Program-made: the position numbers and the translations under genes | The notes under the pieces: model-generated | What the model was told of the DNA's origin: nothing | Seen by the model: the letters and a program-made list of their open reading frames with translations, nothing else | Databases searched by the model: none | From: a virus | DNA length: 24,894 nt | Reading direction: 5' to 3' (one strand) | Virus record (IMG/VR): IMGVR_UViG_3300002460_000155 | Location: 1-24,894 of that record | In this document: positions 14,986 through 23,008 of the stretch, piece after piece | Position numbering within the stretch: position 1 is the first letter of the stretch | Layout: each line of letters begins with the position of its first letter

Positions 14986-15482
14986 CAGTAGCCTCCGCCG
15001 ACCTTCACACCGCAGTAATCACCCTCTGGAACAGTTCAGGGCTCAATGACATATTCAAAGCCTTCTGGGCAGCCGCTGATGAAGATGATTACTCAGTTTT
15101 GCATGACGAAGAAGCAGCGCCTGGTCAACCATTTCCCTACTGTGTTTTCAAGCAAGATGAAGGATCAACTACCAGCAGAATGACATCTGCTACATCAACA
15201 GGTAGGATGGAAATTCGAGATGTGCCTTGGGAATTTAGAATCTATACCAGGTCGTTTTTCGGAAATCCAAAATCAGCGAAACAGATAGCAGCAGAGTTGA
15301 TGGATGAGGTGATGAAGGTGTTTGGTGGCCATCCAACAGAATCAGCACAAGATTTGACACTTGAAAATGGATCAGTTCTCCAATCGACTTATTTGACAGA
15401 CATTCCCATCCGCAAAGGTGATTATGAGTGGGAATGGTTACTGAGATACAAGCTTCTTCTGGACGTTCCGGTAAGGACTTAG
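14982..15482 (+). CDS. Tail terminator-like protein, 166 aa
   Basis: TTG start at 14982 overlaps the previous stop by 4 nt. The protein has the expected size and order for a tail terminator: an N-terminal helix (AVITLWNSSGLNDIFKAFWAAA), the segment PFPYCVFKQDEGS, the strand VPWEFRIYTRSF followed by a helix (SAKQIAAELMDEVMKVFGG), and a final strand WEWLLRYKLLLDVPV. This resembles DUF3168 and lambda gpU-type folds, but similarity is by pattern and position only. It sits between tail-completion and tail-tube candidates, as expected. Confidence 0.6.
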   Translation: MTVASADLHTAVITLWNSSGLNDIFKAFWAAADEDDYSVLHDEEAAPGQPFPYCVFKQDEGSTTSRMTSATSTGRMEIRDVPWEFRIYTRSFFGNPKSAKQIAAELMDEVMKVFGGHPTESAQDLTLENGSVLQSTYLTDIPIRKGDYEWEWLLRYKLLLDVPVRT

Positions 15483-15503
15483 ACTCGTCAGGAGTTTTGA
15501 AAT

Positions 15504-16265
15504 ATGGCTAGAGCCCTTCAAAGCCCAAAAATCACGTTGCAGATTTCCGCAACGGTGAAGAACACGTCAGCTGTAACCGGACGAACGGCCAGTGGGAATG
15601 TAGCCTATTCGAAAGAAACTTCTCTTGAAGATGGCGTAAGTTCAGGTCAGGCTAATCGGGCATGGGAATGGGAAGGAGAGTTGCTGAGCGGGGCCAGCAT
15701 TACTCTAGATTTGAATACTTTTGCTGGATTTGATCTTGGGGCAGGTGATGGTAAAGATGTTCTTGGTCAGGATCTTGATCCGACTCTTGAAATTGTGGCG
15801 ATTGTCATCAGTAACGAAAATGCCATTAGTGACGATACGGGTATTCTTGAGATCGCTCCTGGAGCCACAAATGGGTGGACGCCTATCGGGACTCATAGTG
15901 CTGCGACGGGTGGAGGGTTGAGAGGGCAAGGTCAGTTATGCAAGACTCAACCGGCAGAGACTGGCTTTGTAATTTCAGGATCCTCAAAGACCATTACCCT
16001 TACCGCAAACGGTGGGGATGTTGATTACAAGGTGACATTGCTCGCTCGTCATGATACGGATGAGAGTTCATCGAGTTCCTCTTCAAGTTCAAGCTCGTCT
16101 AGTAGTTCAAGTTCTAGTTCGTCAAACAGCTCTTCGAGTAGTTCTTCGAGTAGCTCTTCGAGTAGCTCGTCAAGCAGCGTCAGTTCGTCCAGTTCATCTA
16201 GCACCTCAAGTAGTTCTAGTAGTTCATCGTCGAGTTCTAGCTCGTTGAGCAGTTCTTCGAGCTAG
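15504..16265 (+). CDS. Tail or virion-surface protein with polyserine C-terminal tail, 253 aa
   Basis: ATG with AGGAG 8-9 nt upstream. Residues 1-187 form a beta-rich domain (ITLQISATVKNTSAV, WEWEGELLSGASITLDL, TLEIVAIVISNEN, GWTPIGTHSAATGGGLRGQGQLCKTQP, KTITLTANGGDVDYKVTLLARH). Residues 188-253 are almost pure Ser with N, V, T and L and end SSLSSSSS, exactly as in the 7916 gene product, although the DNA differs. From memory, similar GWTPIG-H-A-GG proteins occur in phages with Ser tails, without known function. Its place beside tail tube and terminator genes suggests a tail-associated or decoration protein. Confidence 0.7.
   Translation: MARALQSPKITLQISATVKNTSAVTGRTASGNVAYSKETSLEDGVSSGQANRAWEWEGELLSGASITLDLNTFAGFDLGAGDGKDVLGQDLDPTLEIVAIVISNENAISDDTGILEIAPGATNGWTPIGTHSAATGGGLRGQGQLCKTQPAETGFVISGSSKTITLTANGGDVDYKVTLLARHDTDESSSSSSSSSSSSSSSSSSSSNSSSSSSSSSSSSSSSSSVSSSSSSSTSSSSSSSSSSSSSLSSSSS
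16065..16262 (+). repeat. Polyserine coding tract 2
   Basis: 66 codons, nearly all Ser, mixing TCN and AGY codons. It encodes the C-terminal tail of the 15504 gene. Confidence 0.85.
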
Positions 16266-16289
16266 TTTTCAAAGTAGAAGGAGATTTGA

Positions 16290-16718
16290 ATGTCGTCATT
16301 GAATACACTGACAGGCAGGAATGGCAAGTTTGTTGTCGAAGAGACTCTTGTCGCTCGGACGAAGAAGTGGGACGTGAGCAGGAGTCTTGCCAGCAAGAGT
16401 GAATGGGGTGATTCAGACTCGGCTGGGTACACGAATAGAGCTCCCGGAAGACGTGATGCGACCTTTAATTCTGAAGGTGTATACGATACCACTGCTGAGG
16501 TCTGGGATATCTTCGTGCCCGAGGATATCTCTGAGGTAGTTCTCTGGATGAATGCCACGGCTCTATATTGGGCGTTTCCTCGTGCTCTTTGTCATGATTT
16601 CAAGATCTCAGTGAATATCGACACCGAAGAAGTTATTGGCCACACTTCGGACTGGGGTGCTGACGGGATCTTCTACGGCCCGGGAGATGCTGGAGCACCT
16701 TCGCATACTCTCCCTTAA
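16290..16718 (+). CDS. Major tail (tube) protein candidate, 142 aa
   Basis: ATG is preceded by AAGGAG at 7-8 nt. The beta-rich sequence GRNGKFVVEETLVARTKKWDVSRSLASKSEWGDS, then APGRRDATFNSEGVYDTTAEVWDIF and DISEVVLWMNATALYWAFPRALCHDFKISVNIDTEEVI, fits a small tail-tube fold; W-D-V and GR-D-A-T strands recur in such proteins as I remember them. It directly precedes the chaperone genes, the usual place of the tail tube gene in siphoviruses. About 142 residues is short but within range. I see no fusion or insertion. Confidence 0.65.
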   Translation: MSSLNTLTGRNGKFVVEETLVARTKKWDVSRSLASKSEWGDSDSAGYTNRAPGRRDATFNSEGVYDTTAEVWDIFVPEDISEVVLWMNATALYWAFPRALCHDFKISVNIDTEEVIGHTSDWGADGIFYGPGDAGAPSHTLP

Positions 16719-16733
16719 TCTGATTTGAAATGA

Positions 16734-16769
16734 AGAACGAATGATTCTCGAGAACGAAAGAACGAACCC
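16734..16769 (+). promoter_or_regulatory. Triple AGAACGA leader before the chaperone gene
   Basis: AGAACGA occurs at 16734, 16751 and 16759. The second begins 19 nt upstream of ATG 16770 and the third runs into AACCC. Neither a clear Shine-Dalgarno nor a -10 box is seen, so the motif may itself aid initiation. Confidence 0.45.
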
Positions 16770-17429
16770 ATGTCCGAAGATGTCGCTAGGGCAGTAGGAG
16801 CAGCGGGACCTGAAACATTCACTATTGCCGGAAAAGAATGTCAGGTCCGTCCCCTTACAATTCGTGAACTTGCAGAAGTAGAACGAATTTGTATTGAGGA
16901 GTACAAGAGAGCGTACATTAAGACGTTCTCAGACAATCTTGATCTTCTCCCCGAAACCGAAAGATCAGGAATCATCTACAAGGCAACCAAAGAGGCCTCT
17001 GCCTTTGATTCTTCTTCGATGCCTTCAAAATACGCCTATGATCCGAGGCGCCTTCAAGTTACACCAAAGATCAAGGTTTGGTTGGAAGAGAATTTTGATG
17101 GTTTCAAGATCGATCCAAAACTCCCTCAAGACACGATTGACAAGATGTCAAAGAGAGCTGTTGCCACCGTCCTTGAAATGGGGTTGATGGATGATGGATT
17201 GTACGAAAACCTAGTCGGACACCCACCGAAGAAATCAAGAGTCAACTATTTCAGTTGGTGGGTGACAGGAACTCTCGATGGGCAGCTCACCATGGCATGG
17301 ATGGTGGTGAGAGGAAATGGAGTTACCAAAGATGAAGTGGCTAGAGAGCTTTCAGACAATCCTCTGCTCCTGAACGAAATTGCACGTGAGGTTGAGCATC
17401 TATCCGCTCCGGCAGTGGGAAATGGATAG
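16770..17429 (+). CDS. Tail assembly chaperone, short form (gpG-like), 219 aa
   Basis: The protein starts with a beta segment (ETFTIAGKECQVRPLTIRELAEVERI), common in tail chaperones of the gpG type, and is otherwise helical. It lies between the tail-tube candidate and the tape measure gene. Its last codons contain GGGAAAT in the correct 0 frame (G GGA AAT), followed by TAG and a hairpin, so part of the ribosomes should shift -1 and make a longer form. Position, size and slippage signal together make the call firm, although sequence likeness alone would be weak. It chaperones the tape measure protein during tail assembly. Confidence 0.8.
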   Translation: MSEDVARAVGAAGPETFTIAGKECQVRPLTIRELAEVERICIEEYKRAYIKTFSDNLDLLPETERSGIIYKATKEASAFDSSSMPSKYAYDPRRLQVTPKIKVWLEENFDGFKIDPKLPQDTIDKMSKRAVATVLEMGLMDDGLYENLVGHPPKKSRVNYFSWWVTGTLDGQLTMAWMVVRGNGVTKDEVARELSDNPLLLNEIAREVEHLSAPAVGNG

Positions 17430-17467
17430 GGCTCACTGCCAAAAAAGAAGAAGGTGACAGTGAGCCC
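17417..17467 (+). promoter_or_regulatory. Programmed -1 ribosomal frameshift signal
   Basis: Slippery heptamer G GGA AAT (17417-17423) is in frame with the chaperone gene and 3 nt before its TAG (17427-17429). After a 5-nt spacer, GGGCTCACTG (17429-17438) pairs perfectly with CAGTGAGCCC (17458-17467). The lambda G/GT site is GGGAAAG. Confidence 0.85.
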
Positions 17468-17866
17468 AATGAAGACATCATTTCCGATATGCTATGTGGC
17501 CTTTCCCCAAGAAACATCCGTCGATTGTGTGACAACGTCTTCGATGGAGGGCTTGGATTTTCTCCCCGAGAAGTAGGAGATATGACTCTCGATCAGGCAT
17601 TCATGCTATTGGTTGATAAAGAGAATTTGAGACTAGGTGATCAAAGATCAGTGAAATGTGAGAGTGTTTCTGTTGCGGCTTTGGTAGCCGACAAAGACGG
17701 ATACATCAAGGGTCGATCAGAAGACGGAACTCTTATTAAGGCTAAGATTGGTGGAAAGAGTTTAGCCAGCAGATTGAGAGAAGAAGCTCAAGCCAGAAGA
17801 GACGCTGAAAAGAAGAAACAAGATGAAGACAAGAAGAATAAACGAAAAAACAGACGAGGACGCTAA
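17423..17866 (+). CDS. Tail assembly chaperone, frameshift extension (gpT-like part of GT fusion)
   Basis: This frame is open from 17396 to the stop at 17866 and is entered by the -1 slip at 17417-17423, giving a fusion of 218 + 147 = 365 residues (join 16770..17423, 17423..17866). The first ATG in the frame is at 17489 and has no good ribosome binding site, so independent translation is less likely. The extension has a linker (LTAKKEEGDSEPNED), a compact part (GLSPRNIRRLCDNVFDGGLGFSPREVGDMTLDQAFMLLV) and a basic helical tail ending RKNRRGR. In lambda-like phages the extension recruits tail tube protein to the tape measure. The stop overlaps RNA element B. Confidence 0.8.
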   Translation, partial: WIGLTAKKEEGDSEPNEDIISDMLCGLSPRNIRRLCDNVFDGGLGFSPREVGDMTLDQAFMLLVDKENLRLGDQRSVKCESVSVAALVADKDGYIKGRSEDGTLIKAKIGGKSLASRLREEAQARRDAEKKKQDEDKKNKRKNRRGR

Positions 17867-17960
17867 ACCACACAGTTGTGGCTATAACGCCCACTTTCTG
17901 CCTGCATAATAAAGTACGCGGAAGGTGTAGAAGGCTGTTAAAAGCGTGACTGTGCGGTTT
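17865..17960 (+). ncRNA. Candidate structured RNA element, copy B (upstream of the tape measure gene)
   Basis: Outer stem AAACC-A-CACAGT (17865-17876) pairs with ACTGTG-C-GGTTT (17949-17960), 11 bp around one A-C mismatch. An inner stem pairs AACGCC (17886-17891) with GGCTGTT (17933-17939, one bulged T). The loop core 17902-17922 matches copy A at 18 of 21 positions. It begins in the stop codon of the chaperone extension and ends 6 nt before GTG 17966. It may control translation of the tape measure gene, but this is inference. Confidence 0.5.
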
Positions 17961-17965
17961 AGTGG

Positions 17966-20272
17966 GTGTTAAAACGGAGGTGTGTCATTGGAATAGAACT
18001 CGCCAGAGCTTATGTGAGAATCAGAGGTGATTCTGCAGGTCTCGAAGGAGACTTGAGTGGTGCTCAGACTATGATTGACAATAGTCTCAAGAGCATCGCA
18101 GCCGGAGCTGCCAGTCTACTTGGGACAGTTGCGGCTTTCGGTCGAGGAATCTTTCGAGAAGGATTAGCAGCGGCAGGGGAGTTTGAAAAGACTACAGTTG
18201 AGATGGAGACTATGATTGGGTCTGCAGAAGAGACTCAGAAGACACTAGCCGATCTGACAAAGTTCGCCGTCGAAACTCCTTTTGAAATGCCTCAGCTTCT
18301 TCAGGTCACTCAAGGTCTTATTCAGTTTGGCGAACGTGGTGATGAGTTGATGGAGACGATCAAAATCTTAGGTGATGCTTCTGGAGGAACAGCTTCGAAG
18401 TTCGGTCTTCTTGGATTGGTTTTTAATCAGATTCGTGGTGTTGGGAAACTTCTCACGCAAGACTTTCGCCAGTTGTCAACCAGAGGGATTATTTCTCTTC
18501 AAGACATTGCAAAACACTATAAGGTAACGACAAATGAAGCCCAGAAGATGCTATCGTCTGGAAAGGTTTCGTTTGAAGACTTCAAGAAGATTCTGAAAGA
18601 GTTGACGAGTGAAGGTGGTCGATTTGCCAATATGATGATCAAACAATCAGCGACACTGACAGGTCTTCAGAGTACGTTGAGTGATGCAATCAACATTGCC
18701 AAACGTGGTATTGCGGTGCCGTTGGTTCCTTTTGCCAAGGCTCTTACCACGGCGATGATTCAGTTGGCGAACGCGACAGAGGCTTTCGTCCGCAATGGTG
18801 GAGCGATGGTGTCATTCGGATTTGCAGGAGCGACGGCATTCTCAGTTCTGGGGGCATCAATTTTTGGAGCTACCTTAGCTTTGAAGTTATTAGGAATGAC
18901 CTGGTCAAAATTCTTTCTTGGATTGGTTTACGCTGTTCCTATTATTGCCCTTGGAGCAGCCGTCGGGATGTTAGTAGGCTGGTTAGCTCAATCCAAGACT
19001 GTGATGGATTCCGTGTCTGCTTCCTGGCAGATTTTCTCAAGTTATATAGACATGGCTGCAGATTCTTTCAATGCCTTCGTTTCAGAGCACTACTCAGAAT
19101 TAACAGCCATTAGGGATTTGTTTGTCGAGGTGATGGGCAATCTGGAAGAAACAATAGGCAATTTTGTAATTGCCGCTGGTGAGATGTTTGGTCAGCTCTG
19201 GATGTCGTTTACAGGTTCAACGAAAGGAATGACAGAGACTCTGTTAGATTGGGTTCGAGATTCATTAGATTGGTTAAGCCTCATGTCAACCGATTGGACT
19301 TTGACTTGGGAGTTGATAAAGACGAACGTAGCAATCATTCTGATGAAAATTGCTGATACGGCCCTAGTGGCTTGGAATACTATTGGGGCAGGTGTTCTGG
19401 GTCTTGGTGCCTATATCGGTTCTGTCTTTTCTGACACCTGGGCCTTGATTACTGGAATTTGGCAAGTTGGAATTGATACTCTTGCCTATGGCTGGGATAC
19501 GATGATCAATGGGTTTAAGATCGCTTGGGTGTCATTCAAGGATTTAGTGATTCAGGCAATTGTTGCCATTCTCAAGCCCATGTCTGAATGGGCAGAAAGT
19601 CTTTCGAAGATTTTGTATTTGTCAGGAGTGATTAATCTAGCTCAACGTGAGCAGTTCAAAGCCATGCCTGGTCAGATTGATAAGATTGGGAAAGAGTCAT
19701 CGAAGAGTAAAGAAAAAGAAATGGCAGAGATAGCTGAAGCCCAGAGACAAAGAGATCTTGCTTTTGAAGAAACAGATTCATTGACCGATGTGGTTGGCAG
19801 ATACGCTCAAGTCGGAGCAAATGCTGCAAGAGCTTATGATGCTGCTTTTGCGGCGAATATGGGAGCAGATTCTCCTCTAAAAGGGACGATTGATGTTTTG
19901 ACAAAAGATGCAGATCGCATTAAATCTCAGATGATAGACATTAGGGAAGATCGCAGAAAGAAACGAAAAGACGAGGAAGAAGACGCCGCAAGAAAAGAAC
20001 TAGAAAGACATGCCGGTCGAGGTGGTGTTGATTTCAAGGGAAAAGGAAAAATCGGAGGTGCAGCCGGACCTGACATTGCCAAGGCCTTTGACCTGAAAGA
20101 AGGACGTTATGGATTTCAGGACATCGGAACCAAGATCCAAGATTCACTTCTCGGAAAAGATAAAGATACGGGACAGAAACAAGTCGATCTTGCTCAACAA
20201 GGACTTGAGAAACAAGATGAACTTCTGAAGGCCACCAGAGACAACAAACCCGGTCCAGCCAAATTAGGGTAG
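17966..20272 (+). CDS. Tape measure protein, about 760-768 aa
   Basis: Residues about 70-250 have the phage tape-measure N-terminal domain: FEKTTVEMETMIGSAEETQKTL, FAVETPFEMPQLLQVTQGLIQFG, GDASGGTASKFGLLG, LLTQDFRQLSTRGI and FEDFKKILKELTSEGGRFANMM. Hydrophobic segments lie at about 283-310, 315-342 and 460-490, as usual for these proteins, which set tail length and help pass DNA through the host membrane. The C-terminus is charged and helical. The start is unclear: GTG 17966 is the outermost standard codon and lacks a ribosome binding site. ATT 17987, 6 nt after GGAGG (17976-17980), would give MGIELARAYVRIRG, a more typical beginning. The gene is short for a tape measure, suggesting a tail near 110 nm if about 1.5 A per residue applies. 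Confidence 0.9.
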   Translation: MLKRRCVIGIELARAYVRIRGDSAGLEGDLSGAQTMIDNSLKSIAAGAASLLGTVAAFGRGIFREGLAAAGEFEKTTVEMETMIGSAEETQKTLADLTKFAVETPFEMPQLLQVTQGLIQFGERGDELMETIKILGDASGGTASKFGLLGLVFNQIRGVGKLLTQDFRQLSTRGIISLQDIAKHYKVTTNEAQKMLSSGKVSFEDFKKILKELTSEGGRFANMMIKQSATLTGLQSTLSDAINIAKRGIAVPLVPFAKALTTAMIQLANATEAFVRNGGAMVSFGFAGATAFSVLGASIFGATLALKLLGMTWSKFFLGLVYAVPIIALGAAVGMLVGWLAQSKTVMDSVSASWQIFSSYIDMAADSFNAFVSEHYSELTAIRDLFVEVMGNLEETIGNFVIAAGEMFGQLWMSFTGSTKGMTETLLDWVRDSLDWLSLMSTDWTLTWELIKTNVAIILMKIADTALVAWNTIGAGVLGLGAYIGSVFSDTWALITGIWQVGIDTLAYGWDTMINGFKIAWVSFKDLVIQAIVAILKPMSEWAESLSKILYLSGVINLAQREQFKAMPGQIDKIGKESSKSKEKEMAEIAEAQRQRDLAFEETDSLTDVVGRYAQVGANAARAYDAAFAANMGADSPLKGTIDVLTKDADRIKSQMIDIREDRRKKRKDEEEDAARKELERHAGRGGVDFKGKGKIGGAAGPDIAKAFDLKEGRYGFQDIGTKIQDSLLGKDKDTGQKQVDLAQQGLEKQDELLKATRDNKPGPAKLG

Positions 20273-20273
20273 A

Positions 20274-21266
20274 ATGGCTTCAAACTTCGACGATACTTCT
20301 CTCTGGAGATTGACTTCGGTAGGTGCAACTGTACCTATCAAGTTCTTGAGTATTGATGGGGCGTTCGAAAAAGAAAACGGTACGGTCGTCTTTCGGGCAT
20401 TGATTCTAGCAGAAGATTTAGTTCCCTTTCTAATTGAGACATTCCCACCCACGATTTACGTCGGGAATGTTGCCCTTCCTCAATCAACTTCTTTACCAGG
20501 TCTTCCGGGACTGATCGCTAGAAAAGTCAGTTTCAAATCCCAAGACGATGGGAGGCCTTCTGATCCATTCGGGTTAGATCCATCCGCACCAGAAGGAACC
20601 TACCATCCGGTGGTAGAAGTTAGTGTCGAGTATGGGCCGAGAGAAGGCAAAACTCCTCAATCGACCAATCCATTCACCTTCTTAGAGTTGTCTGCTAATC
20701 ATTCAGGTGAGGTCATCAACACGACTTCACCAAAGGCTAAATGGCAGACACAGACAAGAGATCCTACAGAACCGTCTGATGATGCTGATCCTGCAGGCGA
20801 CCCTGATACCCCTCCAAACCAGGAGAAACCCGCGGTAGAAGGAACAAAAGAGACTGTCAAAGATCCTTCTCTTGCCATCATCATTCAGGTGCCCCAGACA
20901 GAGTGGTCGGTGAAGTGGAATCAGATTCCATTTGCGTATTTTTCGAATGTGCTGATTCACCGACTTCGATGGGCATTAGGTCGAGTCAATTCTACATTCT
21001 TTCCTCTACTCTTCAATGCTTATCCTGAGACAGTTTTGCTGACTGGATTTTCTTATTCTCAACAGTATACCTGGCGAGATGGACTTACATCTACTCCGCC
21101 GATCAATGTCGAGATGAAGTTCGTCGAGAAGAGAGTAGTTTGGAATGGTGTGATTCTTGGGCACAATCACTTCTGGCGCCCGTCTTATGGTTGGCAGAAA
21201 TTGTTGATTGACGGGACGAATCCGACGTATCAATCTAGAAATTTTAATGTCATCTTTCAGGTCTGA
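20274..21266 (+). CDS. Distal tail region protein, 330 aa
   Basis: ATG lies 1 nt after the tape measure stop. The N-terminal half is beta-rich (TVVFRALILAEDLVPFLIETFPPTIYVGNVALP, YHPVVEVSVEYG), a Pro/Asp/Thr-rich linker follows (about residues 160-200), and the C-terminal half is again beta-rich with many aromatics (LAIIIQVPQTEWSVKWNQIPFAYF, VLLTGFSYSQQYTWRDGLTS, NHFWRPSYGWQKLLI). No family is recognised with confidence. A gene directly after the tape measure often encodes a distal tail or hub protein, and the two-domain beta architecture fits that. Confidence 0.65.
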   Translation: MASNFDDTSLWRLTSVGATVPIKFLSIDGAFEKENGTVVFRALILAEDLVPFLIETFPPTIYVGNVALPQSTSLPGLPGLIARKVSFKSQDDGRPSDPFGLDPSAPEGTYHPVVEVSVEYGPREGKTPQSTNPFTFLELSANHSGEVINTTSPKAKWQTQTRDPTEPSDDADPAGDPDTPPNQEKPAVEGTKETVKDPSLAIIIQVPQTEWSVKWNQIPFAYFSNVLIHRLRWALGRVNSTFFPLLFNAYPETVLLTGFSYSQQYTWRDGLTSTPPINVEMKFVEKRVVWNGVILGHNHFWRPSYGWQKLLIDGTNPTYQSRNFNVIFQV

Positions 21267-21269
21267 TCA

Positions 21270-22010
21270 ATGAGAGAGACATTCAAAGATTTCAAACCAG
21301 GTGATATTCTCACCGCAGCGGATATCAATCTGCTGAATAGAGTGGCTAGGGCATGGGCAGGGATGGGGCCAGGGTCGAATTTGCATTCTGCTGGTGGTGC
21401 CCAGATTGGGAACATTCCCTTCGTTCAACGAATTCTCATAATCACAAGAGTCTTACATGAGTGGGATGATGACGACATAGAATCTGATGAATCGTCATAT
21501 TCATCGTCGTCACCTTCTTCTGCATCGATATCAGAATCATCTTCTTCGTCATCATCATCTGGATCACAATCATCTTCAGAAGCGATTCCTGTCATTTATG
21601 AGGTCCAGCCAAGGTACTTTGATTTTTCGGATAGAACCTGGAAAACGAATGAGGATGAAGGACCTTACAATTTTGACGCAAGTGATCTGGGATTCGGTTA
21701 CGCTGGAAAGTTAGAGGTCGATGATATCGTTTTTGGTTGGTGGGATCAACAGAGAGGAATGTTTGTCGGAGGTCCTTTATCTCCTGCGGCAGAAGAGACA
21801 TCAGTTACCTTCTACAAAGGGAAGACGAATGCTTCTCATGCCAAGGGAGCGAGTGGTGTGATCAAGATCTACAGCGGTGTCAAGGGAAGTGAAACAGATA
21901 CGGGTGAGAGGATCACGGCGTATAATACCTTTGCATCCCTAGGAAGCAATAAATGGTGCATCATTGCTTGGGTTGATGGAGGATGGGATTTGATTGCTGG
22001 TGAATGCTGA
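21270..22010 (+). CDS. Tail protein with internal Ser-rich linker, 246 aa
   Basis: ATG lies 3 nt after the preceding stop. The N-terminus FKPGDILTAADINLLNRVARAW is a motif often seen at the start of phage tail proteins near baseplate or fiber genes (memory). Residues 75-103 form a Ser-rich linker (SYSSSSPSSASISESSSSSS), encoded almost only by TCN codons, unlike the other two tracts. The C-terminal domain (about 104-246) is beta-rich (YFDFSDRTWKTNEDEGPYNF, VDDIVFGWWDQQRGMFVGG, NKWCIIAWVDGGWDLIAGEC). It may join a tail-bound N-terminus to an exposed C-terminal domain. Its TGA overlaps the next ATG. Confidence 0.65.
   Translation: MRETFKDFKPGDILTAADINLLNRVARAWAGMGPGSNLHSAGGAQIGNIPFVQRILIITRVLHEWDDDDIESDESSYSSSSPSSASISESSSSSSSSGSQSSSEAIPVIYEVQPRYFDFSDRTWKTNEDEGPYNFDASDLGFGYAGKLEVDDIVFGWWDQQRGMFVGGPLSPAAEETSVTFYKGKTNASHAKGASGVIKIYSGVKGSETDTGERITAYNTFASLGSNKWCIIAWVDGGWDLIAGEC
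21492..21578 (+). repeat. Polyserine coding tract 3 (internal linker)
   Basis: 29 codons, mostly Ser with some P, A, I, E, Q, G and Y. Codons are almost all TCA, TCG or TCT, which differs from the AGY-rich tracts at 8240 and 16065. Confidence 0.75.
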
Positions 22011-23008
22011 TGAAACTTCCTCTTAGATTTCAGAGTGACCCTCGAGATTGGGGGAGGCCCTGGCTTGATCCTCCGGGGTTCTTTTGGCCGAATTGTCCGT
22101 GTTGTCCGGTTTCACTCCAATTTTTGAAGGTGACTGGCGGAAGTGCTGGTGTTTCATCTAACAATGAGAGATATGATCTAACTTCAAATACCTGGTCAGT
22201 GGATACGAATTACCCATTTGCAGGCACACTTCAGGCAAACGGTGGATGTACTCTCAACAATAGTCCCTATGTGTTGAGTAGGGGATTCGATACTTCTTTT
22301 AATGTAAAAGAGATTCGTAAGTATGACAGCGGTGGGGTATGGACTGCAAAGACACCGAGTACAAACGGCAAGATGTTTGGTGTTTGTGCTGCAATAGAGG
22401 CGATCGGGTATGTCCAGGGGGCAGGTCATTCCACGTCAGGCGGAGGGAGTACAAACGCTTCTCTTGATGCCTATGATTCGGATTTGGATTCGTGGAGTGC
22501 GAAGACAGACGCTTTGAGTCAGAGACTTTTTCATCAAGCCACAACACTAAATGGTCTTGGTTATTCTATGGGCGGAGAATTACCGGGATCTGTTTTTGTA
22601 GATGATAATGATGAATATAATCCCACAGGAGATTCTTGGTCTGCAAAGGTTGCAATACCTGTCGGTGATAGGAGTCATGGTGGTCTCTGTAATATATCTG
22701 ATGTAGGTTACTTTTGTGGTGGCAGAGATGCGAACGGACATAACGATCATAATGCTTACGATCCAGTAGGAGATTCCTGGCTAACCAAGACTGTGATTCC
22801 TTTTGTGGCACTTGGTCTTTTTGGCCACGTCTACGTCGCTCTGTCTGGAAAAGGGTACATCGCAGGCGGAATAGACGCAGGTGTGCCCACAACCGTTTCC
22901 GATGAGTACAATCCATCCGGAGACGTCTGGGTGTTCAAGAGTTTTTCAACTTTCTGGGGTGCTCCAGTAAATGGGGGTCTTGATAGATCAGCGGGAATGA
23001 ATATATGA
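22010..23008 (+). CDS. Kelch-type beta-propeller tail protein, probable receptor-binding, about 332 aa
   Basis: TGATG overlap favours ATG 22010; ATG 22004 is also possible. After an N-terminal segment with a Cys cluster (FWPNCPCCP) there are six kelch-like units, each ending in a Y-x-x-x-x-x-W-pattern: ERYDLTSNTWS, RKYDSGGVWTAK, DAYDSDLDSWSAK, DEYNPTGDSWSAK, NAYDPVGDSWLTK and DEYNPSGDVWVFK, with intervening GYxxGG strands (GYSMGGE, GYFCGGR, GYIAGGI). Six units suggest a six-bladed propeller. Kelch propellers bind proteins or sugars. Placement after the tail genes makes a host-recognition role plausible. The propeller fold is clear; the ligand is unknown. Confidence 0.8.
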   Translation: MKLPLRFQSDPRDWGRPWLDPPGFFWPNCPCCPVSLQFLKVTGGSAGVSSNNERYDLTSNTWSVDTNYPFAGTLQANGGCTLNNSPYVLSRGFDTSFNVKEIRKYDSGGVWTAKTPSTNGKMFGVCAAIEAIGYVQGAGHSTSGGGSTNASLDAYDSDLDSWSAKTDALSQRLFHQATTLNGLGYSMGGELPGSVFVDDNDEYNPTGDSWSAKVAIPVGDRSHGGLCNISDVGYFCGGRDANGHNDHNAYDPVGDSWLTKTVIPFVALGLFGHVYVALSGKGYIAGGIDAGVPTTVSDEYNPSGDVWVFKSFSTFWGAPVNGGLDRSAGMNI

